A DNA stretch of 64,000 nucleotides from Prostheceraeus crozeri (GCA_907163375.1 CAJQUW010001409.1:496001-560000); one strand, 5' to 3'. Positions 21,733 to 33,510 are shown, numbered from the stretch's first letter. The notes: generated by a model not told the origin, from the letters alone. Translations and numbers: made by a program.

Positions 21733-24166
21733 GGTGGGTGGGGAAATGACATAGTGATATGAATCAGCTTCAAATTCTAAAAATCACGTCTTTGCTTCAT
21801 CCAGTAGATTCATTTAGTTTTCAAGGATTCCCGCAAGCGCATATTTACCTATTAATAAATATCGTGTCATGTTCATGTGACCTATTCACGCTTTGTCATA
21901 GTCCATGAGATCGTCGGCGACACAGATCTGTCGGCTATCGTTGGCACAAACACAAACAAGACCGTACTCCATAAACACGACTAGTGATTCCAAAATATCA
22001 ATCGTGAGATGTAAAAGGCATAAAGTAGGGAAATGTTTGTAAATAAGTTATTGTGTTCAATAATCTGAGCTGAATAAATCCTCGCTTTTGGGGATCACGT
22101 AATGTGGGACAAGCTGAGACTCGAGACAAGTCGGTATAACTGTCTAAAGTTATGCACCGGAATAGATAATACTTATTCTTATAATTACTGAGAGAAAATA
22201 TGACGTTACTTAAGGTGGCGTGGCTAACGACCCCAAATATTTTGTAGATGTCTTGACTAAAGGTATTCATTTTGTTAATGATGGAAAAATCATGAGTTTT
22301 GAAGTTAAACTTTTAATTCTTTCTTTGCAATTAATTTCGGTCAATGTGCATTGACTATCATCAGACAGACTGATCATAAATTAAAAATTCACATTAGCTG
22401 GTACAATAGTTTTCAGAAAGTATAGAAATTTGGAAGTATAGAGTAGAAATATCTAATATACAACAATCATAAAAAATGAATAGAAATATAAAAGAATGTG
22501 ACAGGTAGTATTGGGCTACATTTTACCAATGGCAATCAATGGAAAATTGACCTGACTCTGTATAAAAGATATGCATGTAGTGATATTTCAAAGTATAATA
22601 AACATCATAAGAAAGAAAAAAGGCAATGTAATGTGAATTATTAGTAGGCGCATCAGGAAAGTAACAGCATGAACTAACTATAAGAATTAGATGACCCATT
22701 AAATGAAAAGGAAATCTCTAAAAGCTTTCGAGTTCGGCCTTATTATTAATTCTCGGGTTCAATTTACATGTCATCATGGCTTCTCGCAAATGTAAATTAA
22801 CCTCATCGTTGCCTTTAATGAAAATTGTCGAGGAAAACAATTCGATACTTATTAAACAGTTCGATACTTATTAAGATGCTTGTTTACTGTTCTAGCTAGA
22901 ATTGGTTAAGTTATCAATGTATCTCAATCTGAAAATTTGCGGTGAATTGTTGTCAAAACGAAAATAAGAAACGATTCTAATGGGAAAACAAGAGAACGAG
23001 CACGATGCGTCAACGCGCAAGACGACACGAAACAATATCGTGTTTGTGTCACATCTCTATGTCAATGTATGTATGTAGCAGGAGAAAAACCAAACTGCAC
23101 CCAACGAACGATGATATCACCACAATGTGAACATGAGCTGTCTCAGAGTCTGCAAATTTGATAACCTTCATGCGCCAGTGCTTTGGCTGAACAAAAGTCC
23201 AGCAAGTACAATAGGAAAAGTATTCAAAACTGAGTTTGCTTTTGTTGCCTTCAATAATAGTCAATAGCTGATAAAGTTACATAGGAAAACCCATAGTTTA
23301 AGGACACTACATAATTAGGTGTTAACCTAATTTTCGTGTCACTATATGGAAAGATCGGGATGGACTTCCCTAGAGTTGTGAATAAAGAACATAAAGTCTA
23401 GTGCATAGACTTCACTAACTCAATGTACAGGACAGGAAGTTATTAAAAGAATCATCGAAACAGTATTGGAGGATTATCTGATTCCTTACATGCGACATGA
23501 AGTGATAAATTCGGAGATGCTTTGTTCTTGTGGGCATTGTCTTTCAGGGAGTATCGACAGATATGCATACATTTGAGGGGCTCTCCCTATATGTGATGTA
23601 CGCTTAGACACTTCACGCATGAAGCACCCTCATCTTAATTTACAGGTCCAACTAAGCATCACTTCTAATCAGCGGGGGATCGTCCATAGCGGCATGTGGG
23701 ACACTGCCGGACCTAGCAAATGTTTAATAATTTTGTGTTTCAAAAGAATAGAGAGAACAGCCCAAAGCATGACATTGTGACCGATATGAATTAACATTAC
23801 CCAAAAATTGGATTTTTTTAAACTTATCAATTAATTTGAAGTTGTCTTCATATCAGAACTAATTTTCGTGCTTATTTTTGTTGACGCATATCTGCCATGA
23901 TGATTGAATAATCTGACTAAGAAACGTGAGAAATTTTATAAATTTTAATATCATAGTAAAATAACTAAAGAGTTTTTGTAAAAGAAAGTGATTCAGAAAA
24001 ATCAAGGAAGCACCAGATTTAAGTTGCGCCAATTCCAGCGCAACTTTTGCAACCTCATGTTGCTACTGTTCATTCGAAAATTAGAAATTTGAAGCTACAA
24101 AATATTTTCGAAAATTGTATGATTTGAATGTTCCAGTAAATAACCAAGCTCAACAATATAGTTTAC
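21733..24166. other. Intronic, no gene seen
   Basis: AT-rich. It contains a short dispersed repeat at 22905-23057 and a short direct duplication TTCGATACTTATTAA near 22848-22876. No coding signal. Confidence 0.4.
22905..23057. repeat. Dispersed repeat, copy A
   Basis: Resembles 32775-32908. Both have AAGTTATC, then TATCTCA, then AATTTGC, then a CACGAAAAC-like stretch and a final ATCGTGTTYGTGTCAC. Diverged, with indels. Family unknown. Confidence 0.5.
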
Positions 24167-24539
24167 CTTCAATTCGACAAAATCCAGTTAATGCAGCTGC
24201 AAAGACACCGAACTCAGGAAGCAATCCATGTTCATTGCGAAATGTATTAATCCGCTTATTCGGATCTAAGAAGAATTGAAATTTGCTGTCAGGCATGCGA
24301 TTTTTTGCCTCTTGAAATTTGTCAGCGACAACAGCTGCAGTCACATCAATGCCTGGGTTGCAAAGCTCGTATTTATCAGTTGAGTAGTCGGAACAAAGTT
24401 CCATTCTCCTACTCTTGTCTGCCAAATTCGGTCGTGGAATATTTCCCACTTCAAGGTTTAAGATGAAAGGACATGTTGGGAAATGTTGGTGATGTTCTTT
24501 CAGAGCATCATCTCCAGCTCTCCAATCCCTCAGAATTCC
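24167..24539 (-). CDS. BIR gene exon 3 (end of BIR 1 and start of BIR 2)
   Basis: A 373-base exon between acceptor TTGATTTTAG and donor AGGTAAAC. It starts in phase 0 and ends in phase 1. It opens GILRDWRAGDDALKEHH and reaches HFPTCPF, completing BIR 1 with H196 and C203, followed by EVGNIP, which commonly follows BIR domains. D190 and H199 occupy the places of XIAP BIR2 D214 and H223, residues of the peptide-binding groove. Later RINTFRNEHGLLPEFGVFAA and LTGFCRIE form the N-terminal helix half of the second BIR, which is completed in exon 4. Between the two lies about 65 residues without a recognised domain. Confidence 0.92.
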
Positions 24540-27500
24540 CTAAAATCAAAAGACAACTCGTTCAAAACGATATCAATTGGTATTTTCTTCTTTAAAGATC
24601 AAATTCGAGAATATACAGTCCGTATCATAAATCGTTTTAATTAATATTATGATAATATATGCAATGCAATTATCCTGCTTTTTTCATATAGTAACTAGGT
24701 ATAGTCGGAAAAATCAAAAATCAAGTCACTGCATGTAAGACATTCAAAATTACATGATCTTTTCACTGCTTCAAATAGACGGGCGAAGAGACAAAAATCA
24801 GTACTTGTGTTGAAGGTCGACGTTGCAGGTTTAAAATGCAAAAAGGAATAAAGGATGATGGTCGTCGAGGAGTTTAGGAGAAGGAAATGTCAAGATGGTT
24901 ACTGTTTTTGAGACTATTGCGTGACATCAAAGGAAAGATAATATTGTCTTCTTTCATGAGTTGCACCTTTGAAGCAACTCATGGCTTCAACTCATGACAG
25001 TCACAACATCCATTTCCGCAAATGACGCGATGACTTAACGATTTAGCCTTTCAGGTATTCTGCTATTTTCTTTGTAAGAGCCGACGAAGATAGCTGAATT
25101 GTACACATGAATAGATCGAATGCACACTAATATCAGCTCATTCTTTGAAACACCACAAACTTGACATTGGCAAGAAATGAAAAAAATGTGTTACAGGAAA
25201 GTAAAGCTCGTTTCTAAACAAGCAATAGACTTTTTAACAAACCGACCGTGGTCAATTATTGATTTATATAAACTTTCATCACCCATCAAAGTATGATTTA
25301 AAAATATGAATTGTACTGCTTCTTTTAATCAATTAATGTCGTTGAAATAATAAGACAATACAACTATGATACTTTCTTATAATTTTCAATGTCATCAATT
25401 ATGTTTCTTGAAATTTCAAAAACAAAAGATATCGGCGAAATGTCTACAATGGAATACGTTACTAAAAAATAGCACTGAAACAATGATTAACTTGTGTGCA
25501 CTGCAAGCCAATATGAAAACTCTGTTCGAAATAATTCAAAAATGAAAGTACTCGTATGTTCATCAATTAACGATGACTAAGAGAAATTTATGTCGTAAAT
25601 TGCAGCCTTTCCTAAATTACTTGACTGTAGCAAAGTTACCAGCTGTCTCGATGAAAATCCGGACGCCTTCATGATCAAATGAAAAATTTTTAGTTGATTT
25701 TTATAATGCATCAAATAGTGTAAACTAGGGGATTTCGGAGCTGCTTAATTTTCAACAACAACAAGAAGACGTATTTTGTGACCCCTTCTAAATCGTTGAA
25801 ATAATAATGCACTCACTCCGAAAACTACAGCATATAGAAAACATTGCTTAAAATACTTGAGTTTCTTAGTAATCAGCAATAATAATATGTATGTCGTTTA
25901 TATTGAGTCAAGACATGCCAATTGGAGTTTTCAGGTTTTACGTAGGCTAGCTGAAAGCACTGTTCGAAATCAACCAAACTTGTTGAAAACTAACTCGGAA
26001 ATATGATGTGTAATTTATCTGCAGTCTACGATCTGTAGTGAGCATGTTAATTGTTTTGCAATATTTTATCATATGTATACAGTATTTCCACATTGTTGTA
26101 AAGCTGTTGTTTGGTGTTACATACAAATTAATGATGAGGATTTAAGGCAAAATTCTCCACATTTTTTTCATTCAGTGTTTCCACAGTATAAGCTTCAAGA
26201 ATGACATGTGCGCTCTGAAGTGAAGTCAATGAATTGACCATGCAAATATGTTCTATTAAACATGCCATCAATCTCAAGGGCAATTCAGGAAGTATCGCTT
26301 CTAAGTATTAAATTCAAATATTCATACATACGTGACAGCAGTAGCACAAATACACAAATTATTTCATCGATCGCTAATTATGTTCCTGCCTTTTGCCCTC
26401 TAGGCCTACTTATTGAGAATATCATATACTGTCAATTGAGAAAGCAATACATCACGCTAATAATAAAGTTATATTCCGTTTTACTCGTACAATATTATCA
26501 ATGATCAAATTTACTATTTATGTGTGTCCCTGTCCATACTAAGAATATAAATGACACTGACAGCAAACGAGTTATTTAAGAGTTGAAGGAAGTCTACAAA
26601 CGATGTAAAAATAAACACATGCTTTTATCAAACCACTTTTCAGTAACCTTTGGTGAGCACTGAACAGTTGATTTGCATGAGACGTGGGGAGTCCCATAGC
26701 TAAATTTAGCTTCATTAGACGTCGGCTCAATCATAGGTCTCGTAGAGATTCTTTGTCTTACACTGTCTATGACTGAAACACACTGAGAGGGGATAGTTAA
26801 GGCAATTCACTGATGGAGTTTCGAAAGAAGCACACACATACATGGAGTGCAGAATCATAGCACGTAGCAAAAACTGATACTTATCACTTGTACTATCTAT
26901 GTCAAAATGATAAAATGCCAGCAACATTTTCGGAAGTTGAATCGAAATTCGGAATTTCTATCGTCACAACGCAATGATTCGCACGACAGTCGTGGCACAT
27001 GACTTCTCCTTTCTCGCTCAAGCAGTGATTGAACGTAGTTATTGAAACATATCGAAATTCTTCTTGAAAATTGCATAATTGTTGCCATGTTTGTTGAATA
27101 TTTGTTGAATAGAGGACGAGTTGATTACAGTGTGCAACTTGAAAAGATTGTTATTTGACTGACTTTTTCTACGAGCTTCGTTTATATTTCTCAAAAACTG
27201 TACGATTACTAAATGAGTTGCTCTTCACTTTACATTTGATTAGCTTCATTGAAATTAATAAGTGATAATTCTAGCGACGAGGACATTTAGAACGCTCAGT
27301 GCATTATTTTCCAAGAAAACAACACCTCTCTCCCTAAGCACTGGATGGAAGTGGGAAATGATATGGCGTCGTGAGTGCTTTAGTTTTCAAAGATATTACA
27401 CTGGCATGTTGTGAATCTGTACTAATTTCTGGAACTTCAGCACATTGAAAAATTCTATTCTATGATCAAATCAAAGAATAAGTGCGCCGATATTATTTAA

Positions 27501-27663
27501 CCGCTGCATCAAACAGACCTTAGAAGTCCACAAAATCGTCAGTTGTGCTCAGTTCATGGACCTTAAGTTTTGTCCGAGGCCAGACCCAATCAGTCCCATG
27601 GCTATGGCCAACAATGCTCATATTATAGCATTTAGTTGCACTGCATTTGAATTAGCAACTTAC
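24540..27663 (-). other. BIR gene intron 2
   Basis: 3124 bases with donor GTAAGT. It falls within BIR 1, directly after the C-x2-C-K segment. AT-rich, with no repeat, RNA gene or coding frame recognised. Confidence 0.75.
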
Positions 27664-27852
27664 TTTGCAGAAAACGCATTGAACTCTATCTTCGTCTCCC
27701 AGATATGAGAAACCTCTCGAAGCAAGCTGATCTCCTTTGATAACGTGATCATGTCGCCAATTTTTGAATGTCTTCAAGCGATCTTCCTCTTTCGCAAGAT
27801 CAAGATTTCGATTTTGATCAAATAGCGGCCGCCGAAGGTTTATCTCACGCTC
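27664..27852 (-). CDS. BIR gene exon 2 (first half of BIR 1)
   Basis: A 189-base exon between acceptor TTTATTTTACAAG and donor AAGTAAGT, phase 0 at both ends. It encodes residues about 118-180. RLKTFKNWRHDHVIKG is followed by LASRGFSYLGDEDRVQCVFC, the canonical first half of a BIR domain (R-L-x-T/S-F-x-x-W ... L-A-x-x-G-F-x-Y-x-G-x-x-D-x-V-x-C-x-x-C). Zinc ligands C176 and C179 are present, and the other two come from exon 3. The domain length and spacing are normal. Confidence 0.92.
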
Positions 27853-28374
27853 CTTGTAAAATAAAGATGAAGGAAGTTAATCGCAGCTGCAAGTACAATC
27901 TATCTAAAGCTTATGTAGGCATTTGATTTAACAATATCATGGTTACAATCTGCCTACCAAGTTCCTGTACTATTTCCAGGACATTTTTGATAATTTTCAA
28001 GGAGTACATGCTATGACCTAACAGAAATCCAGATGCATAACGGAACCTTATTGCTGAAATCGTTCATGTAACTAAAAAGTAGGATGCGAAAGCTTATTCA
28101 TTCACGGCTTATATCTAATTACTTCGTGAACACTAACCCTTTGACAGTTTCACAAGTGACATATCTACTGAGTAGGAGCATCAATGGTGGAAGGTAGAAC
28201 GCCGTGTCTCCGTTTAAAATCCTACTTACGCGGGGCGGGGGTTCCGTAAAAATGATAAAATGAGAAGCGATGATAGCAAAAACAATTTTATGTAAATATA
28301 TTCTTTAACTGCCGATTAATAAAAATCCAGGTTTGGAGGTACAATCGGATAGTCCAAAGGCACAGTAGTGCAGT

Positions 28375-29404
28375 CACAAAATCAGATTCATCTACGCGCG
28401 CTTCGGTTTCCTAGAAAGGAAGAATGCGTGCGTGGGGAGCGATCGTTGTGGTTGCGCGGTGGGGGGAGAGTGTGGGAGGATGGGGGTTCGGGGTCGGGGG
28501 TGGAGGGGGCGGCGCGGGCGGGGATGGTGTGGGGCGGGGGGGGGTGGGGGGGCCGGGATATGGGGGATAAGTGTGGTCTGGGGCGTGTTGTGGGTGGGAG
28601 TGGTGCTGGGACGGTGGGGGGAGTTGGGTGGCGGGGTTGGGGGTGTGGAGCGAAGCGCCGGGGCTGGGTTGTGTGGGGGGGTGGGGGTGTTGTGATTGAT
28701 GGGCCTTGTGTGATTTCCTCTTGCTTGTTTTTATTTTTTTATTATGTTATTTTATTTACATAGTTTTGTTTGTTTATTTGTGATATGTTTTTGATGTTTT
28801 ATTTGTATGTTTATGGTTCTTGTTTATATGGGTTATGTATTTGGCTTTTGTATGTAACCTTAATGTCGAAATGGCACTTCACAAAAATTAGACAACTGGC
28901 TCCTTCTCGAATGGATAATTCGTGTATTGCTTGTTATTGGTAATGGCAAACAATAAGCTGTCAGCAGAGAACACCAGAGCCAGTGAGAGATGCGTGCATG
29001 CTGTGATATCACTTCACACACACCAAAACACACATCGATGCCTGGCTTCGATTCAGTGTATGCACTATACAGTGAGCAATGCCGAGGAGAGGATGTGAAA
29101 TCATTAAGTGAACTAATTTTCGTACGCCTGCTACTTTTTTTAATAATGATCGGAAGGGCCAACATTATGGAGAAAACTTCTGCGCAATGATCTGAATTCG
29201 TCGAATCTGAAGGAATTTTGGCAATCGAAGCACTTTGCTGGAACTCACATTAATCCGCAAGCGACGCACGACTTTTTTCATATCTCTGTAAGGTTTTATG
29301 AATTCCTTTCTGTCCATTTCATAGGTTCCTCGATGTGCCGTCAATTTCGTATTAATCACACTTCCAGCAAACAGAAGCAGATAAACAAAATATTTAATTC
29401 TGTG
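28375..29404. mobile_element. CACAGAATTA-family MITE interrupted by a G/T-rich insert
   Basis: Outside 28423-28850 it matches the complete copy at 43329-43965 closely along its length. It starts CACAAAATCAGATTCATC and ends with TATTTAATTCTGTG, the imperfect inverse. No clean target duplication survives. The insert at 28423-28850 accounts for its extra length. Confidence 0.75.
28423..28850. repeat. Low-complexity G-rich then T-rich insertion
   Basis: About 428 bases occur here where the homologous MITE copy at 43381 has only about 4. The first 260 bases are mostly G with some T and many GGGG runs. The rest shifts gradually to T-rich. C and A are scarce on the + strand. The open frames through it are by-products of this composition. 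It may be a true low-complexity expansion or an assembly or read artefact. Confidence 0.7.
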
Positions 29405-30821
29405 AGTAGCCTACATGCATCTTCCAAATATCCAGATGATTTATCGTGTATACCAGTTCTCCTAGAAGATGCCCTTATTAGCATGCATTCCACGATAAAT
29501 TTTGCATGATACATAGTACAAACAATGCATAATTATTGACAATATTAATATATTAAAATAATGCTATACTTTACATAATTAAACAACTTCTTGTTGGCCA
29601 ATTTGTCATGGTGATTACAAGATTGGATAGAAATTCGAATCAACTTGTCCATTCATCACCAATTTAGATGTTGGTCTACTTTTTTTTCAATAGAAACCGC
29701 ATTGTCTGAATGTGGACAGATTTACAATACTATCGATCATTAGAATTCCGAATTTTTATTATGCCCAATGTGAAAAAGCGATTATGTTATGATATTGTAG
29801 TATATATCAACTGTCAGTCTGCATGTACTCCAATATGTTAGGTAGTTAACGGAGAGTATTCTAAATAGAATTTTTTTACGAAAAAATACATATAGTGAAT
29901 TAAAGGCACTCCATAGATTCAAATAGTAAGGAAACAATGATGCTAAGGAATGATTATCTGTAACGATTCCACGTTTCTGGATTTTCCGGGAAGGCGGGAA
30001 CCAAGTATCAAATAGGCTTGGTGCTAGGGTTATGTCCATTCGGGTTCCCGGTCCCTCCTATTATTATATATAAATGCAAGTACTGACGCGCTTTCGCATT
30101 AAAACAATGCTACATAAAACTTTGGTCAATTATCTAAAACTTATGTTTACGGTTACTGCAGACGTCTTGTAACAAGTCCCCGAGATTCCTGAAAATGCAC
30201 AACAGCTGAAAGGTTTGTTTAATTGAAAGTGTCAGCATGACGCATGCAAACAAAATGGGTTTAAAGCGCTGGAACCGTTCGATAAGAGCAGTTATGTCCT
30301 CTGTCGGATTGGTGGAGTGCCGCTGTCAGCCTCCTGTGCATATTGAAAATCAGAGCCATCCTCGAGGCATGATGTAAGACTGTTGTTACTAATGATATGG
30401 TAGATTGGACTAGATTCTTACAGTCCTACCTTTCACCTCATATGGCATCATTCGACTTCAGGTATCTACCCAAAAGGGAAAGACAATTGAATGTTCAAAT
30501 AAGACAACTTCACGAAGTGTATCAAATAATGAAATTATGATGATAATTGGTCTGAATATTTGATTTGCAGATGTCTTCCCTTCTGAGATAGATAAACCTA
30601 GACTCAGCAACAGTCTTTCGAAATCAAATTTAACATCATGAGAAGATGCTACCAAACTGATTTGATGAATGCTCAGCATTTTCTAAATTTAAATGCCTGT
30701 TTTACATGTCTCCGTTGCAATAGAGACAGGTATTGAACATTAAGGGAACAATATACAAGTTCAACTTTGTGTTCTTAACGAATTTCCTAGCAAGTATCAT
30801 TTTCCTTCTTTTAAAAATATT
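29405..30821. other. Intronic, no gene seen
   Basis: AT-rich sequence. Frames of 70-85 codons carry no motifs. Confidence 0.4.
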
Positions 30822-31357
30822 ATTTAAATTATTATTATTATTAACCAAAACAAGTTAAACAGTCCGTCATCAGGTACAAGGATGATGCAAAAGGAATTAG
30901 AGATGTCATCTACAGAATTCCTCAATTTAACTGTAGACATAATTACAATGGAAACACTAGTAATCAACTATCCACGCGTATACACGTACATGGACACCAG
31001 CTCGAAGTTAAGATAATTGATTAGAGCTCTCAAATAGCAACACACTCGGCTGAAAGTGGGAACGTCTTCGACTGGAAGGGAGCCAAACCGCTGAATTCCT
31101 GCAGCTATAAAAGAGGTCGGGAATTCATGGAGGAGTGGTATTCATCGGACTGCTCTATAAGTCGTCATATCGAAATCGATGATACCTACTTACATCTCAG
31201 ACAGCAGATATCGATTTTAGATACAGATTTTGAACTTCCATAATTTCTCTCATTTTAATTCCTTTTGCATCATCCCTTTACCTGATTACTGTAGCTACAG
31301 TGTGAAAATTTGTACTTTTATTATTTTAACTTGTTGTGGTTAATAATAATATTTAAA
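30822..31357. mobile_element. MITE with long imperfect inverted ends
   Basis: The left part 30841-30900 and right part 31254-31342 are inverted copies. They share TTAACCA(A/C)AACAAGTTAAA, and further in TCAGGTA(C/A)A(A/G)GGATGATG and CAAAAGGAATTA. Both are bounded by short ATT-rich microsatellite sequence, so the exact ends and target duplication are unclear. Non-coding. Confidence 0.65.
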
Positions 31358-31613
31358 TTGCCCTGAAGCGCTTTCATTTCTAAAAACCATTTTACTCAGG
31401 GTGCCATCTTTATATATATGTTTTAATTTCTGCATGAAAATAGGGAAATTATAGTTTAAAATGTAAGAATAATTATCGAGGGGACACTGAATGGGGGTCA
31501 GTCTGTTAGTGGAGAGGGGACTAAATATCGAACAGATGTTCATACTGTATTTTTTCATTCCCATGATAATTTGTCCCACTGGAGAATATGTAGATTTAAT
31601 CCTTCGATATTAC

Positions 31614-31969
31614 CTCTACATATTGCGATCCATCACTTCGATTCCTCGCAGAAAAGTATCGTAATCCTTTACTGATCGGCTCAGTGGAAGTAAATGTATT
31701 ATCAGGTGTGTCGTTTGTCTTCTCAGCAGATGCTCGGAAGTTTGATGTACGCGCGTGTGCTTTTTCCAAAACAAATTTTCCAAAATCCAACTCTGGCTGA
31801 AGCCTTACGATGGAATTTTCAAAGTGCCGACGAAATGAAGACTTTCCAGATTTGGCAGGCCTAAGAAGATCAATTTCATTCAAATGCGATGAAAGTTTGT
31901 CGACTTTCGCTTGGAAAACTGGGATTGTAGTAAAGCAGTTGCTGATAGTGTCACATGCTGCCATTTACT
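31614..31969 (-). CDS. BIR gene exon 1 (coding start)
   Basis: Acceptor ATCTTTTGCAG leads into AGTAA and then ATG at 31964-31962. The TAA immediately before the ATG is in frame, so translation must start here. An upstream non-coding 5' exon is implied but was not found. The exon carries 117 codons, MAACDTISNCFTTIPVFQ onward, and ends with a phase-0 donor GAGGTAATA. The product is basic and hydrophilic with no signal peptide, membrane segment or known domain. It is the N-terminal region before BIR 1. Confidence 0.8.
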
Positions 31970-32030
31970 CTGCAAAAGATAACATTTTTTAGAAAGGTTA
32001 AAAGGAATGAAAACTGAAAATGAAAATAAA
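31970..32030 (-). other. Intron upstream of the coding start of the BIR gene
   Basis: Contains the polypyrimidine-rich acceptor region. The 5' non-coding exon lies somewhere at higher coordinates. Confidence 0.5.
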
Positions 32031-32450
32031 GGGTCGTTCAAGAATTACACAGCATTTTTTATGAAATTTTTACCCCCCCCCCCAGCGATTGCATGTCGGA
32101 ACATTTGTTCAACATAAAAAAAAACATACAGGCTATCGCATAACATCATTATTTGGAATCGTTGGTTTTCATTATTTAGAAACATCGAATACAGACAATA
32201 AAAAATGATGTCATGTCCAAAAGAGTTAAGTTTCGGAAAGCTAGCAATGGACTTAAGCAAAAACTACAGCACTGGACAATGTGGACATGTAATATGCTAG
32301 GTTATCAGCAACGAACAAACAATCCTTATTTTCCGAAGGATTGCGTAATCGCTACCTCAACCGCTCTCCCTCATTGTAATCGCCCGTAATCATTTTGACA
32401 ACTCCTCCCTGCCCCCCCCCTAGGAGAGTACGGAATTCTTGAACGACCCC
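32031..32450. mobile_element. MITE with GGGTCGTTCAAGAATT ends, 420 bp
   Basis: GGGTCGTTCAAGAATT at 32031 is repeated in perfect inversion at about 32434-32449. A poly-C run lies inside each end (32082-32092 and 32411-32420), and AATCGC-type motifs occur in the interior. A TA lies near both ends, suggesting a Tc1/mariner-type target, but this is not decisive. Non-coding. Confidence 0.75.
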
Positions 32451-32774
32451 TAGGTTATAGGCTACACAATTAAGCATGTACTTTGGCTGCATAATTGCTC
32501 GGCAGATGCTGTACTACTTGTTGCTTGCTAATTATTTTGGATTGGGAACACTAAAACAATACGCTTGACACTGGATAAGAAAATATGAATCGCTGACTTT
32601 CCACTGACTTTTTGCTGATTCATCGTTGGCTTTTATGAAATCGATAATCCGTTTATAAGGAATGATTCCTTAGCATCCTCAGCTGATATGGTTGTGTAAT
32701 TGAAATAACAGAATATTCTATCCTTCATAATTGTGAAATAAAATGGATTGTACATAGTCTATCTTTAGCTACAA

Positions 32775-32908
32775 AAGGTCAAGTTATCCATTTATCTCAG
32801 ACAGTAAATTTGCAACTACTGGTGATCATTGTCAGCACGAAAACAGCACACGACTCGGATTGTTAAAACACGAAAACGAACATGATCGTGTTCGTGTCAC
32901 GAACTTTT
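32775..32908. repeat. Dispersed repeat, copy B
   Basis: Diverged relative of 22905-23057. It ends in a partly self-complementary CACGAAAACGAACATGATCG then GTGTTCGTGTC. Confidence 0.5.
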
Positions 32909-33309
32909 CAGACCTCCACGCTGAACCACTGGCCTACATAGGTTACATGCAGTTTTTGAAAAATTCTTGATTAGTATAGTATATAACTGGCCCGGTTTTC
33001 GAAAATCATTTACTTGAAACAGAAAACATGATTATGACCGACTTCAGACGAAAACATCGGAAAACTGTCGCGTTTTTCATATAATTATTTCATCAAAATT
33101 TCATCATTATGCTATACATGTATATCCATCAATCGGCAGCTGAAGTAGTGGTCGAAGTATTGCATTCCAAGTCATATCATTGTGGATGAAGACAAATGAA
33201 GAACAAATGAAGGAACTTTGAATTATATGGAGTACTATAGGCGTATTACGAAACCTGCGATAATAAATAGATTCAAGTAAAGAAATATTATTTTCCATAC
33301 GTAGTCTTA

Positions 33310-33510
33310 GGTATAGTGTGTAGAATTAGTTCAATTACATTGTATTCGGAATAGTATTGTCACTGCTGTGTTTACCTCCATTATCCATTTTACATTTGTC
33401 CACCATTGCCATTATCCAACATGTGTAGTTTTAGTTACAGTTTGTTGTAGCACTAGCTCAATTGTATTCGGTGCAGTAGTATCATTGTAGCTTTATTGAT
33501 TACTCCCATT
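33310..33510 (+). repeat. Two-unit tandem duplication
   Basis: Units starting near 33319 and 33437 share TAG(C/A)A(C/T)TAG(C/T)TCAATT, then GTATTCGG, then AGTA(T)T(G)TCA, then TTACC/TACTCCC and CATTATCCAT. About 115-bp period, moderately diverged. Confidence 0.5.

Larger units (their letters stand above)
14873..24166 (-). other. BIR gene intron 3
   Basis: 9294 bases, and it falls between the two halves of the second BIR. It contains a possible cassette exon (15620-15697), a LINE tail (17488-17735), a MITE copy (18768-18975), a palindromic repeat cluster (19198-21724) and an hAT-type MITE (20694-21024). Confidence 0.7.
27853..31613 (-). other. BIR gene intron 1
   Basis: 3761 bases, GTAATA donor. 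It contains a MITE (28375-29404) with an odd G/T-rich insertion and a second MITE with long inverted ends (30822-31357). Confidence 0.7.
11172..31969 (-). other. BIR-domain gene (host gene span, 3' end not found)
   Basis: A spliced gene read right to left. The exons are 31614-31969, 27664-27852, 24167-24539, 14463-14872, 12879-13029 and 11172-11261, with an optional 15620-15697. Every intron has GT...AG ends and every junction keeps the frame, giving about 521 codons without a stop. The product has one canonical and one interrupted BIR domain, the zinc-binding fold of inhibitor-of-apoptosis proteins. Known roles of BIR proteins are binding of caspases or IAP-binding peptides and, in survivin types, cell division. 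No RING, CARD or UBC domain is seen in the part recovered. The terminal exon is missing. Five introns (3761, 3124, 9294, 1433 and 1617 bases) carry many transposon insertions, none of which hits an exon. Confidence 0.85.

Noticed and set aside
28368-28763. Long Gly/Trp/Arg-rich open frames on the + strand
   Set aside because: They arise from the G-rich low-complexity tract, which has no stops in two frames. There is no start context or homologous protein.
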